Position numbers and translations under genes: made by a program
Notes under the pieces: generated by a model
Told to the model about the DNA's origin: nothing
Seen by the model: the letters and a program-made list of their open reading frames with translations, nothing else
The model's database searches: none
Assembly (NCBI GenBank): GCA_905479995.1
Contig: CAJQON010000010.1
Coordinates: 31,805-95,804 of the forward strand
Source: an uncultured Flavobacteriales bacterium
GTDB taxonomy: Bacteria > Bacteroidota > Bacteroidia > Flavobacteriales_E > Vicingaceae
Reading direction: 5' to 3'
Length of the DNA stretch: 64,000 nt
Part shown: positions 9,846-18,468 of the stretch, one piece after another
Numbering within the stretch: position 1 is the stretch's first letter
How the letters are laid out: each line of letters starts with the position of its first letter

Positions 9846-10246
9846 TAAAAAAGTAGGTTTTGTTTAGATTTAAGGAGATTAGGATCAATTTTAAAAGAAG
9901 TTAAAACTACTGATACCGAATTGATTTTACAAATAAACTCATTGGTTAAATCATCCGAAATATTGCCTTTTGACAATAAAAAATAGTCTACTTTTTTTTG
10001 CTCAGGAATCAAAAAACCACCAGAACCCCTATTCGCAAAAAAGTAGTGCTCTAAGTAATTAGCATCATCTATATATTCGTAAAAAGAGTAATGAGCTTCA
10101 TCAATTATATAGTCTTCAACTCTAGTTAAATCTAGATTAAGCACATTATTAAGTTCCCAACAAAGGCGATAATCTTTATTGTGGCAACTAATTCCAATTA
10201 AATGAAAATCATATTCTTCCTCTACCTCGAGTACAAACTTCGACAT
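9845..10246 (-). CDS. IPExxxVDY family protein
   Basis: Small protein of unknown function named after its motif, seen here as IPEQKKVDYFLL. The frame opens with GTG at 10249, but the next codon, ATG at 10246 (133 residues), is the better start: a TAACTTTG promoter element ends exactly four bases before it. In Bacteroidota this family commonly sits beside pyruvate kinase, as it does here, with the stop overlapping the pyk start. A role in controlling that enzyme is a reasonable guess but is not shown by the sequence. Confidence 0.88.
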   Translation of the reverse strand: MSKFVLEVEEEYDFHLIGISCHNKDYRLCWELNNVLNLDLTRVEDYIIDEAHYSFYEYIDDANYLEHYFFANRGSGGFLIPEQKKVDYFLLSKGNISDDLTNEFICKINSVSVVLTSFKIDPNLLKSKQNLLF

Positions 10247-10250
10247 CACC

Positions 10251-10258
10251 CAAAGTTA
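10251..10258 (-). promoter_or_regulatory. Bacteroidota -7 element upstream of the IPExxxVDY-pyk operon
   Basis: On the minus strand the sequence is TAACTTTG, a full match to TAnnTTTG, with exactly four bases (GGTG) between it and the ATG at 10246. No TTG lies at the ideal -33 distance. If transcription starts at the usual spacing, the mRNA would begin at the start codon (leaderless). Confidence 0.5.
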
Positions 10259-10395
10259 TATAGAACTGGGGTAACTATTGTTTTTTTTTCAAATTTTTAT
10301 TTGAAGACAATTGTAACATTACTTAGTTAAACAAATGCTTGGCGTTTATTGTAAATATCTTAATTTGTTGGCTATAAATACCCGTATTTTAATAG

Positions 10396-10403
10396 TAACT
10401 TTG
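10396..10403 (+). promoter_or_regulatory. Bacteroidota -7 element upstream of the second cargo/PorP pair
   Basis: TAACTTTG matches TAnnTTTG and ends four bases (TGTA) before the ATG at 10408. The nearest TTG (10368-10370) is 25 bases upstream, longer than the usual 17-23. This suggests a leaderless or nearly leaderless transcript for the 10408-12173 gene pair. Confidence 0.45.
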
Positions 10404-10407
10404 TGTA

Positions 10408-11238
10408 ATGAAGAGTTTTATTGGGGCTATAATTCTTACCTTAGGTAGTTGCTGCAGTTTTTTTGCGCAATGCCCTAGTTCTATCGAGATTATCAGATCT
10501 GTTGAGAATCCCGTTTGTAAAAATTCACCAGTAACATTTTCTGTTTTACCTAAAGCTGGTGCAATTACTGATTATATTTGGGTTGTAAATGGAGACACAA
10601 TTAGTAATGCTGCTACGTTAACCACAAGTATAAATTTTGCTCACGTAGAAGTTTATGCCGTTTCAGATACTTGTAATTTGGACACTCTTTTTAGTGATAG
10701 TTTTATTCTTAATACCGAATTTACTGTTGATTATACTGTAATTGTTGAAGAGTGTAATCAACCCGTTGCAGATGTTCAAATTAACAACATTAGTGGAGGT
10801 TTAGCACCTTATACCTATAGCTTATTTGTTGAAGATGTGGATAATGGTCAGGCTGACTTGTATCCGGATTTATCAGTTTCAAGTTATCCTTTGGTCGTTC
10901 AAGATGCCAATAATTGTATAGATACTTTTTGGATAAATATTGAAGTAACCAATTGTCCATTGCCTGATCCTAAGGAGGTTTTTACTCCCAATGAAGATGG
11001 GTTTAATGATGGCTGGATTATTAGTTACATTCATTTATACCCAGATAATGAAGTGTTTATTTACGATAGATGGGGACAGAGAGTTTACCACAAAAAAGGC
11101 TATGAGAATAATGATCCATGGAAAGCCCAGTACGTAGGAGCTAATATGCCAGTTTCTACTTATTACTATATTCTAAAAGTTAATTTTGAGAAGCAAGATC
11201 AAATAGTTTACAATGGTGCAATTTCTATTTTTAGATAA
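10408..11238 (+). CDS. Type B T9SS (gliding-motility-associated CTD) secreted protein
   Basis: 276 residues: a signal peptide (cleaved near FFAQ), a cysteine-rich Ig/PKD-like middle region (about 25-185), and a type B C-terminal domain (about 193-276) with TPNEDGFNDGW, YDRWGQRVY, STYYYILK and a final YNGAISIFR. The domain targets the protein to the T9SS and the cell surface. The middle region has paired cysteines typical of exported adhesin-like proteins, but no binding function can be assigned. The stop overlaps the start of a PorP/SprF gene (TAATG), so the pair is translationally coupled. Confidence 0.85.
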   Translation: MKSFIGAIILTLGSCCSFFAQCPSSIEIIRSVENPVCKNSPVTFSVLPKAGAITDYIWVVNGDTISNAATLTTSINFAHVEVYAVSDTCNLDTLFSDSFILNTEFTVDYTVIVEECNQPVADVQINNISGGLAPYTYSLFVEDVDNGQADLYPDLSVSSYPLVVQDANNCIDTFWINIEVTNCPLPDPKEVFTPNEDGFNDGWIISYIHLYPDNEVFIYDRWGQRVYHKKGYENNDPWKAQYVGANMPVSTYYYILKVNFEKQDQIVYNGAISIFR

Positions 11239-12173
11239 TGAAAAAGGCTCTATTCATATTATTTACAATAGTTTCGTTGAGCGTATTTTGTCAGCAATCT
11301 GTCCAATATTCTCAATATTCATTTAATAATTTTGGGTACAATCCGGCTTTTGCAGGAACAACTAAATGCATTAATTTTAAACTTGGAACTAGGATGCAGT
11401 GGATGGGTTTTGAAGGAGCTCCCCGATCATCTTTTGTAAGCGTTCACTCTAGATTAGGGCAAAAAAAGTTTAGTGGAAGAGGAGGGAAACATGCTGTTGG
11501 TTTATATGTAGAGCAAGACGAGGTACATCTTACAACTAGAAATGCATTTAAACTTGGTTATGCTTACCATACCAAAGTATCTATGAAATATACTATGGGC
11601 TTAGGTGTTTTTGCTGGATTACAACAGTATTCTACCGATGACATTTTTGGTGGTGAAAACAATCCAGACCCAGTTTTGGCAAATGCAGCAGGATCGGTAA
11701 TTAGGTATCCAGATATTATGCCTGGAATATTGTTGTACAGTAAAAAAATGTACTGGAGCTTTTCCATAAACCAACTCTATTTTAAGAACATCAATTTAGG
11801 ACAAGAAGAAAAGCAGGTTAACCAGTATTATTTTGGTGCTGGACATAAATCGGTAAATGGGCATTGGACCATTTTTAAATCATTTTTATTGAAACAAAAC
11901 ATTATGGGGCCACCAGCTATAGATTTAAATATGGCATGGGTTTATTATGGAGCTATTACAATGGGAGTAGGTTATCGGGTAGGAGAATCGATTATCCCTC
12001 AAGTAAAATTACAGTTGGGTAAATTTGGTATTGCCTATGCGTTTGATTACCCACTTAATCAGTTAAGAGGAAATTTTGGGCATGAAATTATGATCAGTTT
12101 CAGTCGTTGTAAAGGAGGGGGAATTGGTGATGGAAGTCCAGGGAAAGACTATGAATGTCCTGCTTATAATTAA
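11238..12173 (+). CDS. PorP/SprF family type IX secretion outer-membrane protein
   Basis: 311 residues, signal peptide followed by QYSQYSFNNFGYNPAFAGT, the family signature. The remainder is a predicted outer-membrane barrel. It is coupled by a TAATG overlap to the preceding type B CTD gene, repeating the cargo/PorP arrangement at the left edge of the window. The C-terminal tail (about 295-311) is glycine-rich with two cysteines, a small departure from the other two copies. It ends tail to tail with the thioredoxin-like gene, the two stop codons overlapping, with no terminator between them. Confidence 0.88.
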   Translation: MKKALFILFTIVSLSVFCQQSVQYSQYSFNNFGYNPAFAGTTKCINFKLGTRMQWMGFEGAPRSSFVSVHSRLGQKKFSGRGGKHAVGLYVEQDEVHLTTRNAFKLGYAYHTKVSMKYTMGLGVFAGLQQYSTDDIFGGENNPDPVLANAAGSVIRYPDIMPGILLYSKKMYWSFSINQLYFKNINLGQEEKQVNQYYFGAGHKSVNGHWTIFKSFLLKQNIMGPPAIDLNMAWVYYGAITMGVGYRVGESIIPQVKLQLGKFGIAYAFDYPLNQLRGNFGHEIMISFSRCKGGGIGDGSPGKDYECPAYN

Positions 12174-12397
12174 GCAATCATAAAATGGCCTAAAATATCG
12201 CTATTGCCATAACTAATTAGTTTGTTTTTCTTAACCAAAGCTGGTAGTATTCTTATTGGGAAAGGGAGCTCATACCTATCAACATCTACATTAACAGTTT
12301 TAATATGAATACCGTCTTTTTCAAGATTTTTTAAAACCTCAACACATGCAACGCATTTGTCGCTTATAAAAAGCTGATATTCAGTAATCTTGTTCAT
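12170..12397 (-). CDS. Thioredoxin/glutaredoxin-like small protein
   Basis: 75 residues with a redox motif near the N-terminus (KCVACVEV, a CxxC) and a proline after the third strand (ILPAL), where the thioredoxin fold carries its cis-proline. This fits a minimal cytoplasmic thioredoxin-like disulfide protein. The start overlaps the stop of the Crp/Fnr gene (TAATG), so the two are probably co-translated. A link between a redox protein and a one-component regulator is suggestive of redox input, but that is inference. Confidence 0.72.
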   Translation of the reverse strand: MNKITEYQLFISDKCVACVEVLKNLEKDGIHIKTVNVDVDRYELPFPIRILPALVKKNKLISYGNSDILGHFMIA

Positions 12398-13077
12398 TAA
12401 TTTAATTGAGTTATATCGCGTATTAAAAATTGATTTCTTTCCAAATAAATTAAATCCTTTTCTTTTAGTTCGTTCAAAACAGTTGTAACTGTTTGTCGTG
12501 ATGTTGCAGTTAAATTAGCAATGTCTAAATGGGTTAAATTGTGTTTAACCAAAATTTCAGTTCCAATTTTTTTGCCTTTTTCTGTTCCTAGGTCAATTAT
12601 AAAATCAATAATTCTAGTCCTTGCATCTTTAAATACCAAAGCTTCTAACCGTCTTTCTACCTTTTGAAGTCGAAAACCAATTAATTTAGTCACTTTTAAA
12701 CCTAGCATAGAGTTTGCTCCCATCATAGCTTCCATATCGTTAATGCTCATTGCGCACAATTTAACGTTATTGTCTAATGCAATAGCAAAATCTTTACGTT
12801 TACCTTCATCAACAAGACTTAGCTCACCGAAAATTTCGCCAGGGCCTAAAATTGTTTTTATAATCTCTTTACCATTGTCGGAATAAGAACCAATTTTTAC
12901 CCTTCCCTTTTTTAAAAAATAAATAGATGAAGAAGGATCTTCTGGAAAGTAGATGTATTCATTCTTTTCTACTTTACTGTCTTTAATTTTTTTGGCCATT
13001 TTCATCTTTTCCATCAAAGACAAAGCTTTTAAAATGTTAAAGTTTTCTAGGTGCCAAAGTTTGGTTTCTGTAGACAT
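12397..13077 (-). CDS. Crp/Fnr family transcriptional regulator
   Basis: 226 residues: a cyclic-nucleotide-binding-type beta roll (about 20-135, with GPGEIFGELSLVDEG) and a C-terminal Crp-type winged helix with LTHLDIANLTATSRQTVTTV (about 150-222). In cAMP-binding Crp the phosphate pocket uses an Arg-Ser/Thr pair shortly after GEL; here the aligned residues read K-D (GKRKDFAI), so cAMP binding is doubtful. There is no N-terminal cysteine cluster for an Fnr iron-sulfur site. The signal is therefore unknown. It is the first gene of a pair with the thioredoxin-like protein. Confidence 0.9.
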   Translation of the reverse strand: MSTETKLWHLENFNILKALSLMEKMKMAKKIKDSKVEKNEYIYFPEDPSSSIYFLKKGRVKIGSYSDNGKEIIKTILGPGEIFGELSLVDEGKRKDFAIALDNNVKLCAMSINDMEAMMGANSMLGLKVTKLIGFRLQKVERRLEALVFKDARTRIIDFIIDLGTEKGKKIGTEILVKHNLTHLDIANLTATSRQTVTTVLNELKEKDLIYLERNQFLIRDITQLN

Positions 13078-13091
13078 GTTTTCTTTTTTTT

Positions 13092-13106
13092 ATTACCGAG
13101 GGTAAT
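13092..13106. promoter_or_regulatory. Palindrome upstream of the Crp/Fnr gene
   Basis: A perfect 6-3-6 inverted repeat, ATTACC-GAG-GGTAAT, centred 22 bases before the Crp/Fnr start codon, in the 71-base gap between that gene and the YgiQ gene's stop. Its position suits an operator, perhaps for autoregulation, but it does not match the usual Crp or Fnr half-sites. Confidence 0.35.
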
Positions 13107-13148
13107 GTGAGACAAAGTAAATGATACAATTTTGCTAAATATGTCTAT

Positions 13149-15029
13149 TTAATGACGTTGTGCATTTTTTTTATGTGACTTTTGATTGGCTTTCCCAGGC
13201 AAAAGTTTAGCCAAAAGGTCTTTTCTATCCGCTTTAGTTAGCGTATTTCTAATCCATGATTGATTCTCTTTTTTATACCAAAAGAAAAACCTGTTTTGCT
13301 CCTTTTTTTCCGCTGGATTTATTGGAGTTTTAATTTCTTTCAAGGTATAAGGATGGTAGCCTGAGTAATAAATAACAGTAGCAACCGTCATAGGTGTTGG
13401 CGTAAAATCATTTACTTGTTCCAGTTGAAACCCCATGTCTTTTGTTTCGGCTGCTAAGTTGGCCATGTCTTCCAGTTTACAAGCAGGATGGCTCGATATA
13501 AAATATGGAATTAGCTTTTGATTGAGGTTGTATTTTTTATTGATGGATTCGAAAGTCTTTTTAAAAGAATGAAAATACTTAAACGAAGGCTTACGCATCA
13601 CTTTCAATACATCGTCTGAAGTATGCTCTGGCGCAACTTTTAATCGGCCAGAAACATGGTTTTTTACAACTTGCTCCGTATATTCAAGCAAATCATTAGG
13701 GTCAGCTTTTTTGTTGAATTCAGGAACTAACATATCGTATCTAATTCCACTTCCAACAAATGCTTTTTTTACCTTTGGGTTGTTGTTTACTGCTTTGTAA
13801 ATTTCGGTTAATGGTTTATGTGAGGTGTCTAAGTTATGGCATATTGTAGGCGAAATACAAGAAGGACTAACACACTTATCGCATATAGATTGAACCTTAC
13901 CTTTCATTTTGTACATGTTAGCCGATGGACCTCCAAGATCACTTAAATAACCTTTAAAACCATCCATTTCAGTTACCTTTTCTACTTCTTTTAAAATAGA
14001 GTTTTGAGATCTGCTGGCAATAAATTTTCCTTGATGTGCTGAAATGGTACAAAAACTACATCCGCCAAAACAGCCTCTATGCATGTTTACAGAAAACTTA
14101 ATCATTTCAAAAGCGGGAATTGCACCTCTTTTATTGTATTTAGGGTGTGGCAATCTGGTATACGGAAGGTCGAATGAAGCATCAATTTCCTTTTCAGTCA
14201 TTGTTTGAAAAGGAGGATTAATGACCAATTTTTGGCCATTAAAATTTTGGAGTAATCTATTGGCAAAAAGTTTGTTCGACTCTTGCTCAACGTATTTAAA
14301 ATTGGCAGCAAATTTTTTCTTGTCTTTTAGGCAAACCTCATGAGACGACAACTCTAAATCTTCCCAATTCTTGTTTTTGGGCAAGGTTTTAGCTGTAGGC
14401 TGTAAATATGCTGTTTGATTAATGGTTTTTAGTGAGTCAAAAGGAACTCCTTTTTCAAGCAGAGTAATGATTTCTCTGAGTGGTTGCTCACCCATTCCAT
14501 AAATAAGTAAATCGGCTTTAGAATCGTGTAATATTGATGGCTTAAGGGTGTTGCTCCAATAATCGTAGTGTGTTACTCTTCTTAAAGAGGCTTCAATTCC
14601 ACCAATAACAACAGGTACATCTGGAAAAAGTTCTTTAAGAATATTGGAGTAAACAGAAGTAGCATAATCTGGTCTAAAACCGGCTTCTCCTCCAGGAGTA
14701 TAAGCATCGTTAGATCTTCTTCTTTTTCCAGCAGTATAATGGTTTACCATTGGATCCATACAACCCGCAGTAACACCAAAAAATAGATTAGGTTTTCCTA
14801 ATTTTTTAAAATCTCTTAAATCATCTGTCCAATTAGGTTGAGGTACAATGGCAATTTTTAATCCCATGCTTTCTACTATTCTGCCTATAACAGCAGCACC
14901 AAAAGCAGGATGATCTACATAGGCATCTCCACTAAAGAGGATAATGTCTAAATTATCCCAGCCTCTTAACTTTAGCTCTTTTTTTGTAGTAGGAAGCCAT
15001 TCAGAAATGTGATGTGTACCTTTGTCCAT
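13149..15029 (-). CDS. YgiQ family radical SAM protein
   Basis: 626 residues from the ATG at 15029. The longer frame from 15047 uses a TTG that lies within a promoter element. N-terminal region matches YgiQ (LPTTKKELKLRGWDNLDIIL, SGDAYVDHPAFGAAVIGR). The radical SAM cluster motif is CFGGCSFC (C320, C324, C327), followed by a further cysteine-rich segment (CDKCVSPSCISPTICH) that could hold an extra iron-sulfur cluster. C-terminal tail is lysine-rich. The family is widespread but its reaction is not established. A good promoter lies just upstream, overlapping the end of the neighbouring gene. Confidence 0.92.
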   Translation of the reverse strand: MDKGTHHISEWLPTTKKELKLRGWDNLDIILFSGDAYVDHPAFGAAVIGRIVESMGLKIAIVPQPNWTDDLRDFKKLGKPNLFFGVTAGCMDPMVNHYTAGKRRRSNDAYTPGGEAGFRPDYATSVYSNILKELFPDVPVVIGGIEASLRRVTHYDYWSNTLKPSILHDSKADLLIYGMGEQPLREIITLLEKGVPFDSLKTINQTAYLQPTAKTLPKNKNWEDLELSSHEVCLKDKKKFAANFKYVEQESNKLFANRLLQNFNGQKLVINPPFQTMTEKEIDASFDLPYTRLPHPKYNKRGAIPAFEMIKFSVNMHRGCFGGCSFCTISAHQGKFIASRSQNSILKEVEKVTEMDGFKGYLSDLGGPSANMYKMKGKVQSICDKCVSPSCISPTICHNLDTSHKPLTEIYKAVNNNPKVKKAFVGSGIRYDMLVPEFNKKADPNDLLEYTEQVVKNHVSGRLKVAPEHTSDDVLKVMRKPSFKYFHSFKKTFESINKKYNLNQKLIPYFISSHPACKLEDMANLAAETKDMGFQLEQVNDFTPTPMTVATVIYYSGYHPYTLKEIKTPINPAEKKEQNRFFFWYKKENQSWIRNTLTKADRKDLLAKLLPGKANQKSHKKNAQRH

Positions 15030-15044
15030 GCAGACAAAAGTACA

Positions 15045-15072
15045 CAAAGATAGTTGGCTTATTTAGCGGCAA
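15045..15072 (-). promoter_or_regulatory. Promoter of the YgiQ gene (TTG-N17-TATCTTTG)
   Basis: On the minus strand a TTG (complement of 15070-15072) is followed after 17 bases by TATCTTTG (15052-15045), both matching the Bacteroidota consensus. A second TAnnTTTG, TACTTTTG at 15042-15035, ends five bases before the ATG. The promoter overlaps the last codons of the upstream gene, so YgiQ is probably transcribed on its own with a very short leader. Confidence 0.55.
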
Positions 15073-15796
15073 GCTCATTTACCACCGATTTAATGCTCGA
15101 TGCTAGTTTATTTGCATCTTCTCCATCCAGTCTATCATCTGTTATTTGAGCCATAATAAACACATCATAGATTTCACTTTGAATGAATTTTTTTCTAGCT
15201 GCAATTACTTCATTAAACGATTGGTATTTTCCGATGGAGTAAAGGTTTTCATCTAAACTAATTTCTATAATTTGTTCATCATCCAACTCTTCTAATATCT
15301 TGTCAACTGTTTCTATAGAAGTTACAGGAATTGCCAAAGAATAGTAATGTTCTAAACCAGATTGTTGAACTTGAATTAAGTAGTTTACCTCTTTAGTAGT
15401 TATAATTTTAGCCTCTTTTGTGTGAGATGTTAATTGAGGAACCATGTCTTCTTTATATTGTATTGAAATGGCTTCGGCCAATGAAATGGCAACATGATCG
15501 CTGTATGCTAAAACTTCAATATCTTTTACACCAACATTTAAAAGTAAAGTTTTTACAGAATCTGCGATAGTGTAATGAGTGTATTTTCCAAACTGATAAA
15601 AAAAGCCTTTATTCGTCATCACTTTACGTAAATAGTGGTATTCATTTATTACTTTTTTAGATTTAACAATGTCTGTACTTTTTATTGATAGTTGATAAAC
15701 TATTCCTTTTGGTATTGATTTGTTGTTTGCATTTACTGCAAATGAACTTAATAAGAAAAGGGCAATTACGATTGAGGAAGTATATAGTGCTTTCAT
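15059..15796 (-). CDS. Exported protein with two SPOR-like repeats
   Basis: 245 residues with a signal peptide (MKALYTSSIVIALFLLSSFAVNA), so periplasmic. Two diverged repeats can be aligned: FYQFGKYTHYTIADSVKT...IEVLAY (about 65-100) and LYSIGKYQSFNEVIAARK...DVFIMAQI (about 183-222). Each has the pattern of a SPOR domain, which in other proteins binds denuded peptidoglycan: a strand ending in G-K-Y/F, a helix with A, and a final strand. The match is by eye and weak. The function is unknown. The gene is monocistronic, with 244 bases of non-coding DNA upstream. Confidence 0.6.
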   Translation of the reverse strand: MKALYTSSIVIALFLLSSFAVNANNKSIPKGIVYQLSIKSTDIVKSKKVINEYHYLRKVMTNKGFFYQFGKYTHYTIADSVKTLLLNVGVKDIEVLAYSDHVAISLAEAISIQYKEDMVPQLTSHTKEAKIITTKEVNYLIQVQQSGLEHYYSLAIPVTSIETVDKILEELDDEQIIEISLDENLYSIGKYQSFNEVIAARKKFIQSEIYDVFIMAQITDDRLDGEDANKLASSIKSVVNELAAK

Positions 15797-16040
15797 GGTT
15801 TCTAGGGTTTTGGTTTATAAATTAATGTTAACTTGGTCTTTTATTTCGGACTAAAAATACTTGTCCAACTAAATGTCGAAAAACTAGTTTCGGAGCGCTG
15901 TATAATTTTACTACACACCGCCTTTGTTTGTTTCATTATTTGGCAAAATATTACAAATACGATACATAGTATTGAATATTCCGAATTATAAACACTATGT
16001 TTTGACATTTAAACTGTAATCGAAATTAAATTTCAAATTG

Positions 16041-16679
16041 TTACACCAAACCTTTTTTAACTGCTAAAACAATGAGTTCTGCCGTGGTAGATATTTTTAA
16101 TTTTTTTAAAATATTGTGCCGATGAGATTCAACTGTTCTTCTACTTAACAAAAGATATTCAGCCATTTGGCTGTTGGTTTTACCTCTACTTATATAATAC
16201 ATAACTTGTAGTTCTCTTTTTGAAAGACCATATTGGCCGGTTACATGATTCTTGTTGTCTAATAAAGAGTTGATGAGTTTAACTGATATATCATTACTAA
16301 AGTATTTTGTTCCCTTATGGGTTGCAACAATAGCTTTAATTAAACCTGCCTTGTCTGTATCTTTTAAGACATAACCCATTGCTCCCGCCTTTATCATTTT
16401 AAGAATGTATGATTCTTCGTTGTGCATTGTTAATGCTAAAATTTTTATTTTTGGGAAAAGCTTAATAAGAATTTCTGTTACTTTAATGCCATTTAAACTA
16501 GGCATAGTAATGTCTAGCAAAGTTATGTCAATCTTGTCATAGTTTTCTTTCAAGTATTCGATTGCTCCTTCGCCATTACTAGTTTCAGCAACAACTTCGA
16601 TGTTTTGTTCAGGTTGAAGTATTAATTTTATTCCATCTCGAACCATTTTATGGTCATCTACCAAAAGTATTTTTATCAT
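16041..16679 (-). CDS. NarL/FixJ-type response regulator (receiver + LuxR HTH)
   Basis: 212 residues. Receiver domain (1-120) with the acidic pair DD (8-9), phospho-acceptor D56 in LLDITMP and a conserved lysine near 106. LuxR-type helix-turn-helix (about 148-212) with LSKRELQVMYYISRGKTNSQMAEYL. It is the last gene of a five-gene operon and lies 12 bases after the receiver-PAS-kinase, whose HisKA_3-type core is the usual partner of this regulator class. It is the only DNA-binding output in the operon and probably controls it or nearby genes. Confidence 0.93.
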   Translation of the reverse strand: MIKILLVDDHKMVRDGIKLILQPEQNIEVVAETSNGEGAIEYLKENYDKIDITLLDITMPSLNGIKVTEILIKLFPKIKILALTMHNEESYILKMIKAGAMGYVLKDTDKAGLIKAIVATHKGTKYFSNDISVKLINSLLDNKNHVTGQYGLSKRELQVMYYISRGKTNSQMAEYLLLSRRTVESHRHNILKKLKISTTAELIVLAVKKGLV

Positions 16680-16691
16680 ATTATTTGTTAT

Positions 16692-18467
16692 TTAGGTATT
16701 CGTAAATTGTTTGGCCCAAAGAATAGCATCATATTTATTATCGAAGCTATTTATAGGCGAATTAGGGTGTAATTTTTTAATGCTGTCTTTTCCGTTATCT
16801 GACTCATAAACATATGCCATTGCGGTTGAAATGCATTCAAAGTGATTGTGGATTTTTTGTACCTCTTCATTGTTATAATGAGTTGGAATAAATGTTATAA
16901 TCGGCTTTTTTATGCCTCCCATAATTGATGTTTCAATAACGGAGTCCTCATGAATTTGAGTGGTAGAATAAACGTCTTCATTTGTTTTTTTGGGGTCAAT
17001 AAATATTATTCCATCTTCACTTAGCTGTATTTGAAGTTCTGATTTGCCAATTTTTTTTGTAAAAATATGGTCTATATTCTCTAGTAGTTGAAATTGAAGA
17101 GGTATCGATAGCCTAAAGCAAGTTCCATTTCCTTCGCTGCTTATAATTTCAAGGGTGCCGTTAAGCGACTCAACTCTAGAAATAATATTATTTAATCCGA
17201 GGCCTTTTTGTACTTCTTCATAATCAAATCCTACTCCATTGTCCTTTAGTGTCATTTCAATCTTTTGCATTGAATTAACGTTGATTTGTATTTTGGAACA
17301 CTTGGAATACTTAATAGAGTTGTTAACGAATTCTTGTACTATTCTGTAGAGTGCTAGCTTTAAATCATTGCCTAATACAGGAAGGTTTTCGTCTATAGAT
17401 ACTTCTACTTCAATATTGCCTCTTCTAATGCTTTCGGCAAGTCTGTTTATGGCAAACTCTAGGTTGTTGTCCATAATAGCAGGTGGAAGAATCTCATAGC
17501 ATAGTTTTCTCAACTGAGCAATTATGATACTTACGTCATTAGAAAAAGCATTTAAAAGATCTTTTCTTTTGTCAAATGATTTTTCATTTTTTAAAGGTTC
17601 TATTTGAAGTTTTAGTACAACTAATTTTTGCCCTAAATTGTCGTGTAATTCTCTTGAAATTCTTACGCGTTCTTCCTCCTGCGTTTTAATTGTATTTTTT
17701 AATATGAGTTGTTTGGTTTTAGTGCGTTCAGTTATATCTTTAATTAATACTTGATAACTCGTTATTTGGTTATATTCATTTACAATAGGGTTAGCAGAAA
17801 TTAAGACTGTTTTTAGTTTACCGTCTTTTGTTTTTACTTTGCATTCATGGTTAGTTATTTCAGCGTTTTTACGCATTAGTGCTATAAGGCGGTTTTTATC
17901 TGAGGGATTATATAGAAGTGCACTAAAATGTAAAGCTGCCAATTCTAGGGTGTCGTAATTGGTAAAATCTATAGCGGCTTGGTTGTAATAATATAATTTA
18001 CCTTGTGAGCTCATTATAATTATGGGGTCGTTTGTAGAGTCAAAAATCTTCTTGTATTGCTGGTTTAATTTATCTACTTCTTCTTGTAGCGAATAAAATT
18101 TGTATGCATTTTCTATGGTTAGTTCTAATTCAGCTTCGTTCCATGGTTTGGTAATGTAGCGGTAAACATGTCCTCTATTAATCGATTCAATTACAGTTTC
18201 AATATTTGAATATCCAGTAAGCAAAATTCTTATTGGTTTGGGGTGTATAGTTAATATAGATTCAAAAAAATCAATGCCTGTTTTTCCGGGCATTTTTTGG
18301 TCAGAAATGATTACTTGAATGTGGTGTTTTTCTAATATTTTCATTCCTTCATCGACTGATATCGCTGTAAAAACTTCAAAAGTTCTTCTAAAACAGGCAT
18401 TAAAAGCGTTTAAGTTCAACACTTCATCATCAATGTACATTACGTTTATTTTTTGTTCAATTTTCAT
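16692..18467 (-). CDS. Receiver-PAS-histidine kinase (HisKA_3) with an unassigned C-terminal domain
   Basis: 591 residues, no signal peptide, cytoplasmic. Domains: receiver (1-125, phospho-acceptor D56 in ISDQKMP), PAS (about 135-245), HisKA_3 dimerisation helix with RELHDNLGQ (phospho-acceptor H275) and HATPase_c (about 370-455, with KDNGVGFD and GLGLNNI). Residues about 470-591 are not part of a standard kinase; they contain strands and end with YDAILWAKQF, and I could not assign them. The receiver is a close relative of the stand-alone receiver at 24857. The likely flow is upstream 7TMR kinase, this receiver and kinase, then the LuxR regulator; this is inference from order and domains. Confidence 0.9.
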   Translation of the reverse strand: MKIEQKINVMYIDDEVLNLNAFNACFRRTFEVFTAISVDEGMKILEKHHIQVIISDQKMPGKTGIDFFESILTIHPKPIRILLTGYSNIETVIESINRGHVYRYITKPWNEAELELTIENAYKFYSLQEEVDKLNQQYKKIFDSTNDPIIIMSSQGKLYYYNQAAIDFTNYDTLELAALHFSALLYNPSDKNRLIALMRKNAEITNHECKVKTKDGKLKTVLISANPIVNEYNQITSYQVLIKDITERTKTKQLILKNTIKTQEEERVRISRELHDNLGQKLVVLKLQIEPLKNEKSFDKRKDLLNAFSNDVSIIIAQLRKLCYEILPPAIMDNNLEFAINRLAESIRRGNIEVEVSIDENLPVLGNDLKLALYRIVQEFVNNSIKYSKCSKIQINVNSMQKIEMTLKDNGVGFDYEEVQKGLGLNNIISRVESLNGTLEIISSEGNGTCFRLSIPLQFQLLENIDHIFTKKIGKSELQIQLSEDGIIFIDPKKTNEDVYSTTQIHEDSVIETSIMGGIKKPIITFIPTHYNNEEVQKIHNHFECISTAMAYVYESDNGKDSIKKLHPNSPINSFDNKYDAILWAKQFTNT

Positions 18468-18468
18468 A

